Source: Shinella sp. SUS2 | GTDB taxonomy: Bacteria > Pseudomonadota > Alphaproteobacteria > Rhizobiales > Rhizobiaceae | Direction of reading: 5' to 3' | DNA: 64,000 nt | NCBI RefSeq assembly: GCF_001262505.1 | Contig: NZ_KQ410723.1 | Coordinates: 460,115-524,114 of the forward strand | Made by a program: the position numbers and the translations under genes | The notes under the pieces: generated by a model | What the model was told of the DNA's origin: nothing | Databases searched by the model: none | What the model saw: the letters and a program-made list of their open reading frames with translations, nothing else | Shown: positions 27,052 to 36,420 of the stretch, in pieces | Layout of the letters: the number at the start of each line of letters is the position of its first letter | Numbering within the stretch: position 1 is the stretch's first letter

Positions 27052-30021
27052 ATGAAAAAAGGTGATCATCTCTTCCTCGTCGACGGCTCGGGTTTCATCT
27101 TCCGTGCCTTCCACGCCATCCCGCCGCTCAACCGCAAATCGGACGGGCTGCCGGTCAATGCCGTCTCGGGTTTCTGCAACATGCTGTGGAAGCTCTTGAA
27201 GGATGCGCGCAACACCGACGTGGGCGTGACGCCGACCCATTTCGCGGTCATCTTCGACTATTCCTCGAAGACCTTCCGCAACGAACTCTACGACCAGTAC
27301 AAGGCGAACCGGTCGGCACCACCGGAAGACCTGATCCCGCAGTTCGGCCTGATCCGCCATGCGACACGCGCCTTCAACCTGCCCTGCATCGAGAAGGAAG
27401 GTTTCGAGGCCGACGACCTGATCGCCACCTATGCCCGCCTTGCCGAAGCCGACGGCGCCGGCGTCACGATCGTCTCTTCCGACAAGGACCTGATGCAGCT
27501 CGTGACCGAGAACGTCTCGATGTACGACGGCATGAAGGACAAGCAGATCTCCATTCCCGAAGTCATCGAGAAATGGGGCGTGCCGCCGGAGAAGATGATC
27601 GACCTCCAGTCGCTGACCGGCGATTCGACCGACAACGTGCCCGGCGTGCCCGGCATCGGCCCGAAGACAGCCGCGCAGCTTCTCGACGAATATGGCGACC
27701 TCGATACGCTGCTCGCCCGCGCCGAGGAGATCAAGCAGGCCAAACGCCGCGAGAACATCATCGCCAATCGTGACCTCGTGCTGCTCTCCCGCCAGCTCGT
27801 TACGCTGAAGACGGACACACCGCTCGATACGCCCCTCGACGACCTGATCCTGCACCCGCAGGACGGGCCGCGGCTGATCGCCTTCCTGAAGGCGATGGAG
27901 TTCACCACGCTGACACGCCGCGTCGCCGAAGCCTGCGATTGCGATGCCGGCGCCATCGAACCGGCGGACGTGCCGGTCGAAGGGGGCACCGAGGCGCGCG
28001 GCCCGGACCTCGACAAGGGCGACAGCGCGACAGCCCCTGCCGGCACGGAAACAGCTGCCGCAGCGCCGCCGCCTGCCGCGGCTGCGGACGGCGATACGCC
28101 CGCCGCGCTCGCAAGGGCACGCGCCGAGCGCTTTGTTGCCGTACCCATCGACCATGCCGGCTACGAGACCGTCCGGGACCTCGAAACGCTGGACCGCTGG
28201 ATCGCCGCCGCACGAGAGACCGGTCTCGTCGGTTTCGACACGGAGACGACCTCGCTCGACGCCATGCAGGCCGAACTCTGCGGCTTCTCCCTGGCGATCG
28301 CCGACAATGCCAAGGATCCGGCCGGCACCGCCATCCGCGCCTGCTATGTGCCGCTCAACCACAAGACCGGCGTCGGCGACCTGCTCGGCGGCGGGCTTGC
28401 CGAGGGGCAGATCCCGATCCGCCCGGCGCTGGAGCGCCTGAAGGGCCTGCTGGAGGATCCGTCCGTCCTGAAGGTCGCGCAGAACCTCAAATACGACTAT
28501 CTCGTCATGCGCCGGCACGGCATCACCGTGAAGGGCTTCGACGACACGATGCTGATGTCCTATGCGCTCGATGCGGGCACCACCACGCACGGCATGGACA
28601 CGCTTTCCGAACGCTGGCTCGGCCACAAGCCGATCGCCTACAAGGACGTCGCCGGCTCCGGCAAGGGCGCCCAGACCTTCGACATGGTCGATATTTCCCG
28701 CGCCACGACCTATGCCGCCGAGGATGCCGACGTGACGCTGCGCCTCTGGCACGTGCTGAAGCCGCGCCTTGCGAGCGAGCGCATGACCACCGTCTACGAG
28801 CGGCTGGAGCGCCCGCTGGTGCCCGTGCTGGCGCGCATGGAAGAGCGCGGCATCACCATCGACCGCCAGGTGCTGTCCCGCCTTTCCGGGGAGCTCGCAC
28901 AGGGCGCTGCCGCCCTTGAAGAAGAGATCTACGAGCTTGCCGGCGAACGTTTCAACATCGGCTCGCCGAAACAGCTCGGCGACATCCTGTTCGGCAAGAT
29001 GGGCCTGTCCGGCGCCTCCAAGACGAAGACCGGCCAGTGGTCGACGTCCGCGCAGGTGCTCGAAGACCTTGCCGCACAGGGTATTCCGCTGCCGCGCAAG
29101 ATCGTCGACTGGCGCCAGCTGACCAAGCTGAAATCGACCTATACGGACGCCCTGCCCGGCTTCGTCCATCCCGAGACGAAGCGCGTGCACACGTCCTATG
29201 CGCTGGCCGCGACGACGACCGGCCGCCTCTCCTCCTCCGATCCGAACCTGCAGAACATTCCGGTGCGCACCGCGGAAGGCCGCAAGATCCGAACGGCTTT
29301 CATCTCGACCCCCGGCCACAAGCTGGTCTCGGCCGACTACAGCCAGATCGAGCTGCGCGTGCTCGCCCATGTCGCCGACATCCCGCAGCTGAAGCAGGCT
29401 TTTGCCGACGGCGTCGACATCCACGCGATGACGGCCTCCGAGATGTTCGGCGTGCCGGTCGAAGGCATGCCGTCCGAAGTCCGCCGCCGTGCGAAGGCGA
29501 TCAATTTCGGCATCATCTACGGCATCTCGGCCTTCGGCCTTGCCAACCAGCTCTCCATCGAGCGCTCGGAGGCCGGCGACTATATCAAGAAGTATTTCGA
29601 GCGCTTCCCGGGCATCAAGGACTACATGGACCAGACCAAGGCCTTCGCCCGCGAGAACGGCTATGTCGAAACCATCTTTGGCCGCCGCGCGCATTACCCG
29701 GAGATCAAGTCGTCCAATCCCTCCGTGCGCGCCTTCAACGAACGCGCCTCGATCAACGCGCCGATCCAGGGTTCTGCCGCCGACATCATCCGCCGCGCCA
29801 TGATCAAGATGGAGCCGGCACTTTCCGCCGCCGGCCTCTCCGCCCGCATGTTGCTGCAGGTGCATGACGAACTGATCTTCGAGGTCGAGGACAGCGAAGT
29901 GGAAAAGGCGATCCCGATCATCGTCGATGTGATGGAGAACGCTTCCATGCCGGCGCTTGCGATGAAGGTGCCGCTGAAGGTGGACGCCCGTGCGGCGACC
30001 AACTGGGACGAGGCGCACTGA
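27052..30021 (+). CDS. polA: DNA polymerase I
   Basis: A 989-residue three-domain polymerase. The 5' nuclease domain (to about 290) has GFEADDLIATYA and GDSTDNVPGVPGIGPKTA. An Ala/Pro-rich linker leads to the 3'-5' exonuclease domain with GFDTET at 394-399, so proofreading appears intact. The polymerase domain has the SADYSQIELR catalytic region near 760 and VHDE near 937-940. It fills gaps and removes RNA primers. The start at 27052 (MKKGDHLFLVDGSG) matches the rhizobial family; an ATG at 27007 is also in frame. Confidence 0.96.
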   Translation: MKKGDHLFLVDGSGFIFRAFHAIPPLNRKSDGLPVNAVSGFCNMLWKLLKDARNTDVGVTPTHFAVIFDYSSKTFRNELYDQYKANRSAPPEDLIPQFGLIRHATRAFNLPCIEKEGFEADDLIATYARLAEADGAGVTIVSSDKDLMQLVTENVSMYDGMKDKQISIPEVIEKWGVPPEKMIDLQSLTGDSTDNVPGVPGIGPKTAAQLLDEYGDLDTLLARAEEIKQAKRRENIIANRDLVLLSRQLVTLKTDTPLDTPLDDLILHPQDGPRLIAFLKAMEFTTLTRRVAEACDCDAGAIEPADVPVEGGTEARGPDLDKGDSATAPAGTETAAAAPPPAAAADGDTPAALARARAERFVAVPIDHAGYETVRDLETLDRWIAAARETGLVGFDTETTSLDAMQAELCGFSLAIADNAKDPAGTAIRACYVPLNHKTGVGDLLGGGLAEGQIPIRPALERLKGLLEDPSVLKVAQNLKYDYLVMRRHGITVKGFDDTMLMSYALDAGTTTHGMDTLSERWLGHKPIAYKDVAGSGKGAQTFDMVDISRATTYAAEDADVTLRLWHVLKPRLASERMTTVYERLERPLVPVLARMEERGITIDRQVLSRLSGELAQGAAALEEEIYELAGERFNIGSPKQLGDILFGKMGLSGASKTKTGQWSTSAQVLEDLAAQGIPLPRKIVDWRQLTKLKSTYTDALPGFVHPETKRVHTSYALAATTTGRLSSSDPNLQNIPVRTAEGRKIRTAFISTPGHKLVSADYSQIELRVLAHVADIPQLKQAFADGVDIHAMTASEMFGVPVEGMPSEVRRRAKAINFGIIYGISAFGLANQLSIERSEAGDYIKKYFERFPGIKDYMDQTKAFARENGYVETIFGRRAHYPEIKSSNPSVRAFNERASINAPIQGSAADIIRRAMIKMEPALSAAGLSARMLLQVHDELIFEVEDSEVEKAIPIIVDVMENASMPALAMKVPLKVDARAATNWDEAH

Positions 30022-30035
30022 GGGACGCAAGGCGG

Positions 30036-30103
30036 CCCCTCATCCTGTTGCCGCGACCGTCTCCTCGCAAGCGGGGAGAAGGTGCCGGCAGGCGGATACG
30101 GGG
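30036..30103. repeat. RIME-like intergenic palindromic element
   Basis: Outer arms CCCCTCATCC (30036-30045) and GGATACGGGG (30094-30103) pair at 8 of 10 positions. Inside are a CTCCTCGC-AAGC-GGGGAG hairpin and a CCGGCAGGCGG segment. This arrangement matches my recollection of the Rhizobium-specific intergenic mosaic element. It lies between the converging polA and ABC transporter genes. Confidence 0.65.
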
Positions 30104-30106
30104 CGC

Positions 30107-31915
30107 TTATGCCGTCTCGTTCATCTCCGCATGCCCCGTCTGGATGTTCCATAGCGTGCGATAGAGCCCCGGCCGTTCCACAAGCTCGTCGTGCGCGCCC
30201 GACTGGATGACCCGCCCGGCTTCCATGACGTGGATCGCATCCGCATGTACCACCGTGCTCAGCCGGTGCGCGACGAGGATCACCGTGCGCTTGCCCTTCA
30301 TCCTGGTGAGCGAGCGCTGGATCGCCGCTTCCGTCTCGTTGTCGACGGCGCTCGTCGCCTCGTCGAGGATGAGGATCGCCGGATCGATCAGCAGCGCACG
30401 GGCGAGCGCGATGCGCTGACGCTGGCCGCCCGAAAGTTTCTGGCCGTATTCGCCGATCTGGCTTTCGTAACCCTCCGGCAGGTCGCGGATGAAGTTGTCG
30501 GCCTCCGCCATGCGCGCCGCGGCTTCCACCTCTTCGCGGCTCGCCTCCGGCCGGCCGTAGGCGATATTGTCGGCGATCGACCCGGAAAACAGCGTCACCT
30601 CCTGCGGCACCCAGGCCATGCTCGTGCGAAGACATTCGCCGGACCAGTCGGCGAGCGGCACGCCATCAAGGGAAATGCGCCCCCTTTGCGGGCGGATGAA
30701 AAGGCCGAGGAGCTTGATAAGGGTCGACTTGCCGCTGCCCGTCGGGCCGACGAGGGCGACTGTCTCGCCCGCCTTGATGGCGAGGTTGATGTCCGTGACG
30801 CCGCCGGGGCTCGTCGCATAGCGGAAGCCGACACCGTCGATCTCGAAGCGGCCGGAGACCTTTGCCTCGTGCGTCCCGTGCGGTTCGCCGCGCGGCTCGT
30901 CGAGCAGGCGCAGGATGCGCCGCGTCGAGGCCATGGCGCGCTCGTAGAGGTCGGCGATCTCGGCAAGGCCGGTCATCGGCCAGAGCAGACGCTGGGTGAG
31001 GAAAACGAGCAGGCCATAGGCGCCGACCTGCATCTCGCCGTTCAGCGTCAGCCAGCCGCCGATCAGGAAGGTGGCGAGGAAGCCGGACAGGATCGCCATG
31101 CGGATGATCGGAATGAAGGCGGAGGAGACGCGAATCGCCGCGCGGTTCGCCTCGACATAGCCACGGCTTTCCGCCGTCAGCGTCGCCGTCTCGCGCGCCT
31201 CGGCACCGAAGGCGCGGATGGTCTGCAGGCCCTGCAGGTTGGTGGTGAGCCGCGCGCCGAGCCCGCCAGCCCGCGCCCGAACCGCATCGTAGCGCGCCTG
31301 CGCGCGGCGCTGGAACCAGAAGGCCCCGGCGATGATCGCCGGCACCGGCGTAAACGCGATGACCGCGATCAGCGGGCTGACGATGAAGAACACCGCGCCG
31401 ACGAGCAGGACGGCGGCGAAGGTCTGGATCAGCTCGTTCGCCCCGCGGTCGAGGAAGCGTTCCAGCTGGTTGATGTCGTCGTTCAAGACGGCGACGAGAT
31501 CGCCGGAACGGTTCTCCTCGTAGAAGCTCGTCGGCAGATGCTGGGCATGGTCATAACAGAGGATGCGGAGGCGATGCTGCACGTCCTGCGCCAGCCCCCG
31601 CCAGAGGATCTGATAGAAATATTCGAACAGCGATTCGCCGAACCAGATGAGGAAGGTGGCGATGCCGAGCAGGGCGAGCTGGTGTACGGGATCGGTGATG
31701 CCGACCTTGGCGACGAAGGAATCCTTCCCGCGCACCACCACGTCGAGCGCGATGCCGATCAGGATTTCCGGCATGACGTCGAAGATCTTGTTGATCACCG
31801 ACGAGGCGACAGCCCGCACCACGCGACCCTTTTCGTCGCTGACGAGCGACAGGAGAACACGCAGTGGATGGCGATTGCCGGAGGACAGAGTAGCGGACGT
31901 CGCGGGAGCGGGCAT
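30107..31915 (-). CDS. ABC transporter, fused permease and ATPase (exporter type)
   Basis: A 602-residue half transporter of the ABCB/MsbA class. The N-terminal membrane domain has about six transmembrane helices (to residue about 310). The nucleotide-binding domain has Walker A GPTGSGKST, the signature LSGGQRQR, Walker B LILDEATSAVD and an H-loop VILVAHRLS. It would act as a homodimer in the inner membrane. The exported substrate is unknown. It is monocistronic between polA and a GH5 gene. Confidence 0.92.
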   Translation of the reverse strand: MPAPATSATLSSGNRHPLRVLLSLVSDEKGRVVRAVASSVINKIFDVMPEILIGIALDVVVRGKDSFVAKVGITDPVHQLALLGIATFLIWFGESLFEYFYQILWRGLAQDVQHRLRILCYDHAQHLPTSFYEENRSGDLVAVLNDDINQLERFLDRGANELIQTFAAVLLVGAVFFIVSPLIAVIAFTPVPAIIAGAFWFQRRAQARYDAVRARAGGLGARLTTNLQGLQTIRAFGAEARETATLTAESRGYVEANRAAIRVSSAFIPIIRMAILSGFLATFLIGGWLTLNGEMQVGAYGLLVFLTQRLLWPMTGLAEIADLYERAMASTRRILRLLDEPRGEPHGTHEAKVSGRFEIDGVGFRYATSPGGVTDINLAIKAGETVALVGPTGSGKSTLIKLLGLFIRPQRGRISLDGVPLADWSGECLRTSMAWVPQEVTLFSGSIADNIAYGRPEASREEVEAAARMAEADNFIRDLPEGYESQIGEYGQKLSGGQRQRIALARALLIDPAILILDEATSAVDNETEAAIQRSLTRMKGKRTVILVAHRLSTVVHADAIHVMEAGRVIQSGAHDELVERPGLYRTLWNIQTGHAEMNETA

Positions 31916-31966
31916 GGAAAGAACCTGTTGTCGAGGCCTGCCGGTCCACCGGCGGCGTCCCCGCCT

Positions 31967-31997
31967 CTAGAGCATTTTACGGCCAAGTGGAATCACC
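31967..31997. repeat. Dispersed 31-bp intergenic repeat, copy 2
   Basis: Matches 13818-13848 at 28 of 31 positions. As with copy 1, it lies upstream of a minus-strand gene (here the ABC transporter) and before a plus-strand gene. Confidence 0.7.
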
Positions 31998-32171
31998 GCT
32001 CCGCCCGCGTGCGGCTGACGGCAGCACGACGGTGGCATTCTCTTAATCCATTTCGCGAAAAGGCGAGCCGCCTTAACACCGCCTTAAGATCGTGCGCGTC
32101 TTGATCGGCTCTCATAGGCGGGGTGCAAGACCCCAGGAACGAACCGGCACCCGGCCGGAACGGAGGCAGGC

Positions 32172-33221
32172 GTGCAATCCCTATCCGGCGCGGCAGCGCG
32201 CTTTCGACTGCTGGCGGCTGCAATGGCCGTGATGCTTCCCGTTCAGGCGAGCGCAGCCTGCCTCAGCGGCGTGAATCTCGCCGGTGCCGAATTCGGCGAG
32301 GGGCGCGGCACGTTCGGCAAGGACTATACCTATCCCTCTGCCGAAACGATCGCCTATTTTGCCGGCAAGGGCTTCAACGCCGTGCGCCTTCCCTTCAAGT
32401 GGGAACGGCTGCAGCCGCGATTGAACCGCGGCTTCGACAAGGCGGAGCGCAAGCGGCTCGCCGACACCGTCAAGGCATTGCGCGGCGCCGGCATGACCGT
32501 CATCCTCGATCCGCACAACTATGCCTATTACGGCGACAAGCAGATCGGCTCGCCGGACCTGCCGGACAGCGCCTTCGCCGATTTCTGGCGTCGGCTCGCC
32601 GAGGACTACAAGAACGACGGCGGCGTGCAGTTCGGCCTGATGAACGAACCGCACGACGTGCCCGCCACGCAATGGCTCACCTCCGCCAATGCCGCGATCG
32701 CCGCGATCCGCGAGACGGGCGCAAAAAACCTCGTCCTCGTGCCCGGCACGATCTGGACGGGCGCGCACAGCTGGGAAGAGGAGCGCGAGGGCGGCGCCAA
32801 CGGCACCGTCATGCTCGACATCAAGGACCCCGCCGACAACCACGTCTACGAGGTCCACCAGTATCTCGACGCCGATTTTTCCGGCAAGGCGGATACCTGC
32901 ACGCGGGCGGACGACGCTGTCGCCGCGCTGGAGCGCTTCACCGACTGGTTGAAGCGCAACAACAAACGCGGTTTCCTCGGAGAATTCGGCGGCTCGGCGG
33001 ACAAGACGTGCCTAGACGGACTGGCCCGCATGACGGCGCTGGTCGGCAAGGAGCGTGCAGTCTGGATCGGCTGGGCCTATTGGGCGGCCGGCGACTGGTG
33101 GCCGGCAACAGAACCGCTCAACATCCAGCCGACCGCTGACGGCGACCGGGCACAGCTAGCCGCCCTCATCGCCGGCGGCGGGCTGCCGGCCAAGCCCGGG
33201 GCCTGCCCGGCGCTTCCCTGA
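32172..33221 (+). CDS. Secreted glycoside hydrolase family 5 protein (endoglucanase-like)
   Basis: A 349-residue GH5 enzyme with a GTG start and a signal peptide (cleavage near ASA-AC, residue about 28). Catalytic glutamates are recognisable: the acid/base in GLMNEPHD and the nucleophile in GFLGEFGGSAD. The barrel starts with LSGVNLAGAEFG, and a VRLPFKWERLQP stretch is typical. It probably cuts beta-1,4-glucans in the periplasm or outside the cell, as rhizobial cellulases linked to cellulose production or root invasion do. Substrate is inferred from family only. Confidence 0.88.
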   Translation: MQSLSGAAARFRLLAAAMAVMLPVQASAACLSGVNLAGAEFGEGRGTFGKDYTYPSAETIAYFAGKGFNAVRLPFKWERLQPRLNRGFDKAERKRLADTVKALRGAGMTVILDPHNYAYYGDKQIGSPDLPDSAFADFWRRLAEDYKNDGGVQFGLMNEPHDVPATQWLTSANAAIAAIRETGAKNLVLVPGTIWTGAHSWEEEREGGANGTVMLDIKDPADNHVYEVHQYLDADFSGKADTCTRADDAVAALERFTDWLKRNNKRGFLGEFGGSADKTCLDGLARMTALVGKERAVWIGWAYWAAGDWWPATEPLNIQPTADGDRAQLAALIAGGGLPAKPGACPALP

Positions 33222-33657
33222 CATGCCGGTTCCGGCCCCGCGGTGAAGCGGCTGCGCCCGCTGTTGCCACTCGACTACAAAAAATCATCGATGACTTTCT
33301 GCAGTCTCCCCCGATTCAAAAGAAGACGTGCAACGGCCACTGGACAGGGCGACGGGAGAAGGAAAGCCGGCTTCCTTCGAGCGGCAGCCTGTCTTCCGTC
33401 ACGCGGCCAGCCGTATCCTCCGAACGGGATTGCTCTTCCTTCGGCTGGAAGCCGACGGGATAGAGGTTGAAGTAGCCAAGCGTCACGCCGCCGAGATAGA
33501 TCATGCGGAAGGCTCCCGTTCTGTTTAACGTCCCGGCCGACATCATGGCAAAATCGTGGCACCTGTCAATAGTCTATAGAATTAGTGCTCTATTCCACGC
33601 TTGATATGAAGGGCGCCGAGGGGGTAGGAGGCGGCCAGACGCCACCGGGAAGATGCC
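33222..33657. other. Intergenic region with one weak small ORF
   Basis: This 436-base stretch between the GH5 and YigZ-type genes contains the small minus-strand ORF at 33316-33504 and an AT-rich segment (about 33560-33610) that probably holds the promoter of the YigZ-type gene. No other structure was recognised. Confidence 0.4.
33316..33504 (-). CDS. Hypothetical small protein
   Basis: A possible 62-residue protein starting MIYLGGVTLGYFNLYPVGFQ, with GGGAG about ten bases before the ATG. The N-terminal half is protein-like and the rest is polar. No domain is recognised, and the region has no competing gene. It could be a non-coding open frame. Confidence 0.3.
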   Translation of the reverse strand: MIYLGGVTLGYFNLYPVGFQPKEEQSRSEDTAGRVTEDRLPLEGSRLSFSRRPVQWPLHVFF

Positions 33658-34239
33658 TTGTACACGCTGGACCAGACTGCGCTGTTCGAAGAGGAGATCC
33701 GCAAGAGCCGGTTCCGCGCGATCGCCTGTCCCGTCGAGAACGAGGCGGAGGCGAAGACGCGGCTGGCTGAAGTGTCGGATCCTGCGGCGAACCACAATTG
33801 CTGGGCCTTCCGCATCGGCCAGACCTATCGCTTCAGCGACGACGGCGAACCGAGCGGTACGGCCGGAAAGCCGATCCTGCAGGCGATCGACGGCCAGGCG
33901 CTCGACCGCACGCTCGTCGTCGTCACGCGCTGGTTCGGCGGCATCCTTCTCGGCAGCGGCGGGCTCATCCGCGCCTATGGCGGCACCGCGGCCGCCTGCC
34001 TGCGCGCGGCAGCCAAGACCGAATATGTCGAACGCATCGCGCTCTCCGTCTCGCTCGGCTTTTCCGACCTTGCCCTCGTCAAGGCGCGGCTGTCCGCCCT
34101 GGCGGGCCTGGTGATGGACGAGGAGGCCTTTCACGAGAGGGGCGCGCGCCTTTCCTTCCGGGTACCGGTGGAAAAGGCGGACGAGATCGGCCGGATGGTC
34201 GCCGACCTGACAAGCGGGCGCGCCGAGATCGACGAATGA
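33658..34239 (+). CDS. YigZ/IMPACT-family protein
   Basis: A 193-residue protein of the UPF0029/IMPACT family. The N-terminal domain has the family signatures KSRFRAIACPV, FSDDGEPSGTAGKPIL and VVVTRWFGGILLGSGGLIRAYGG. A small C-terminal alpha/beta domain (DUF1949-like) follows. Eukaryotic IMPACT regulates GCN2; the bacterial role is unclear, with nucleic acid or nucleotide binding proposed. The start is a TTG at 33658 with GGGAAG before it; no in-frame ATG is available. Confidence 0.85.
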   Translation: MYTLDQTALFEEEIRKSRFRAIACPVENEAEAKTRLAEVSDPAANHNCWAFRIGQTYRFSDDGEPSGTAGKPILQAIDGQALDRTLVVVTRWFGGILLGSGGLIRAYGGTAAACLRAAAKTEYVERIALSVSLGFSDLALVKARLSALAGLVMDEEAFHERGARLSFRVPVEKADEIGRMVADLTSGRAEIDE

Positions 34240-34548
34240 ACGGTTTGCGCGCAAAGGCCGCCGCCTCCATGCATGGACGGGGCTCCCGCACCGGATTCCG
34301 CCCTCCGGCCAAAAGAAATCGTCTTCCACATCCCGTCAGCTTCGCAGAACGGTTTGGCGCAGCATGCCCGAGCGGCCGAAAGCCTTCATCCCGTCGGCGA
34401 AAAGGGCGCAAAGATGCGCTCCTGCGCGGGTCGCCAGCGACGGTGTGCCGCTATAGGCAAGGTGGTTTTTTCGTTCTATCTACCAGCCCGGACATATTTT
34501 TCGCGGGGGCTCCCCTGCGATCCCCGCACGAAAGAGAGGACGATCCCC
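34240..34548. other. Intergenic region before the peroxiredoxin gene
   Basis: A 309-base interval with no convincing gene. It must contain the promoter of the peroxiredoxin gene, but no clear promoter boxes or regulator-binding symmetry were identified. Confidence 0.4.
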
Positions 34549-35208
34549 ATGAGCCTTCGCATCAACGACATCGCTCCGGACTTCACCGCCGAGACCACCA
34601 TCGGTTCGGTCAGCTTCCACGACTGGATCGGCGACGGCTGGGCCGTGCTCTTCTCGCACCCGAAGAACTTCACCCCGGTCTGCACCACCGAGCTCGGCGC
34701 CATGGCCGGCGTCGAGGGCGAGTTCCGCAAGCGCGGCGTCAAGATCATCGGCATCTCCGTCGATCCGGTCGACAGCCACGTCAAGTGGAAGGCCGACATC
34801 CGCACCGCCACGGGCTTCGACGTCGAATACCCGCTGATCGGCGACAAGGACCTGAAGGTGGCGAAGCTCTATGACATGCTGCCGGCCGCCGCCGGCGACA
34901 CATCGGAAGGCCGCACGCCCGCCGACAACGCCACGGTGCGCTCCGTCTTCGTCATCGGCCCGGACAAGAAGATCAAGCTGATCCTCACCTACCCGATGAC
35001 GACGGGCCGCAACTTCGCCGAGATCCTGCGCGCGATCGATTCGATCCAGCTCACCAGCAAGCACCAGGTGGCGACGCCTGCCAATTGGCAGCAGGGCGAC
35101 GACGTCATCATCACCGCCGCCGTTTCCAACGAGGACGCCATCACCCGCTTCGGCGCCTTCGACACCGTCCTGCCCTACCTGCGCAAGACGAAGCAGCCGG
35201 CCGCCTGA
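34549..35208 (+). CDS. 1-Cys peroxiredoxin (Prx6-type)
   Basis: A 219-residue AhpC/TSA-fold peroxidase of the Prx6 group. The peroxidatic cysteine is Cys45 in FTPVCTTELG, the only Cys in the protein, so no resolving Cys is present. The C-terminal extension with PANWQQGDDVII is typical of Prx6. It reduces hydrogen peroxide or organic hydroperoxides in the cytoplasm using an external thiol. GAGAGGA precedes the ATG. Confidence 0.93.
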   Translation: MSLRINDIAPDFTAETTIGSVSFHDWIGDGWAVLFSHPKNFTPVCTTELGAMAGVEGEFRKRGVKIIGISVDPVDSHVKWKADIRTATGFDVEYPLIGDKDLKVAKLYDMLPAAAGDTSEGRTPADNATVRSVFVIGPDKKIKLILTYPMTTGRNFAEILRAIDSIQLTSKHQVATPANWQQGDDVIITAAVSNEDAITRFGAFDTVLPYLRKTKQPAA

Positions 35209-35233
35209 TCGGCCCCCGGCCAACATGTGAAAT

Positions 35234-35265
35234 CCCCTCCGCCCTGCCCTTGCGTGGCGGAGGGT
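35234..35265. terminator. Hairpin between converging peroxiredoxin and Gfo/Idh/MocA genes
   Basis: CCCTCCGCC (35235-35243) pairs with GGCGGAGGG (35256-35264), located between the two converging stop codons. No strong U tract follows on either strand. Confidence 0.5.
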
Positions 35266-35274
35266 GAGCCGGCT

Positions 35275-36261
35275 TTAGACCGGCTCCCAGCCATCCTTCT
35301 CGCTGGCGCGGTAGATGGCGTCGATGAGCCTCTGGTTGAGGCGCGAATTTTCCAGCGACACGACCTCCTCGTCCCCCCCGAGCGCCGCCCGGGTGAAGGC
35401 CTCCGCTTCGCGCCTGTACTGGCGGGCATCCTGGAAGCGGAAGAACTGGCTTTCGCTGTGGCTCTGGTTGGTAAGCTCGATCTCCTCCGCCCCGTAGCGA
35501 TCGGCATTGAAGGGCGATTTCACCTCGATGAAGCCCTTGTCGCCGTGGAAGACCATGACCTGACGCTGGGCGAGCTGGGTGGAAACGTAGAAGGAGAGCT
35601 CGAAATCGCCGAAATCGGCGCGCACGCTGGAATAGACGTCCGTGCCGAATTCCGGGTCGCGATCGGTGCTCGCCTGCACGCGGACCGGCTCCTTGCCGGT
35701 GGAAAAGCGCGTGGTGATGGTCGGGTAGACGCCGATATCGGGCAGACCGCCGCCGCCGAGCGCCGGCACGTTGCGCATGTTGCCGGGGTCGCGGTTGAAG
35801 TAGGTGAAGGCACCCTGCACGTGGCGCAGCCGGCCGATCGCCCCTTCGGCCAGCAGCGCGCGGACCTTCCGCCAGACGGGGCTGTAGGTGACCATGAAGG
35901 CTTCCGAGATCAGCACCTTGTTGCGGTCACGCGCGGCGATGAGCGCATCGATCTCCTCGGCCTTGAGTGCGATCGGCTTCTCGCACAGCACATGTTTCCC
36001 CGCATCCGCCGCCTTGATCGACCATTCCACATGCTGGGACGTCGGCAGCGGGATATAGACGGCGTCGATCGTGTCCGAGGCGAGCATCTCCTCGTAGGAG
36101 CCGAAGGCATGCGGTACCGAGAAGCGGTCGGCCATGGCGCGGGCCTTGGCGAGGTCGCGGCTGGCAATGGCGGTGATGACGCAGTTTTCCGCATCCTGGA
36201 TGGCCGGCACGACGAGTTCGCGGCCGATCTTGGCCGTCGACAGGATTCCGAAACGCAGCAT
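35275..36261 (-). CDS. Gfo/Idh/MocA-family oxidoreductase
   Basis: A 328-residue NAD(P)-dependent oxidoreductase. The N-terminal Rossmann domain starts [20 protein letters not shown], and the family motif [12 protein letters not shown] is present (about residues 92-103). The C-terminal domain has the [11 protein letters not shown] stretch that shapes the active site. Such enzymes act on sugars, inositols or related polyols; the substrate is not identifiable. Start at 36261 with GGAGAG upstream. Confidence 0.88.
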   Translation of the reverse strand: MLRFGILSTAKIGRELVVPAIQDAENCVITAIASRDLAKARAMADRFSVPHAFGSYEEMLASDTIDAVYIPLPTSQHVEWSIKAADAGKHVLCEKPIALKAEEIDALIAARDRNKVLISEAFMVTYSPVWRKVRALLAEGAIGRLRHVQGAFTYFNRDPGNMRNVPALGGGGLPDIGVYPTITTRFSTGKEPVRVQASTDRDPEFGTDVYSSVRADFGDFELSFYVSTQLAQRQVMVFHGDKGFIEVKSPFNADRYGAEEIELTNQSHSESQFFRFQDARQYRREAEAFTRAALGGDEEVVSLENSRLNQRLIDAIYRASEKDGWEPV

Positions 36262-36420
36262 GATGATCTCTCCTTGATTGCGACAAGAGACTAGTGGCGA
36301 GGTACGTTCCTCGCAAGCCGAGCCGCCCGGCAAAAAGTCGGATCCGCTGCGTGCAAAGGCGCCGGCTGCGCCCTATGTTGCAGGAAGCCTTTTTTCAGCA
36401 CGCACCCTTTGGAGGACCCC

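Noticed and set aside
27037..30030. 997-codon open frame on the minus strand opposite polA
   Set aside because: Antisense shadow; polA is unmistakable on the plus strand.
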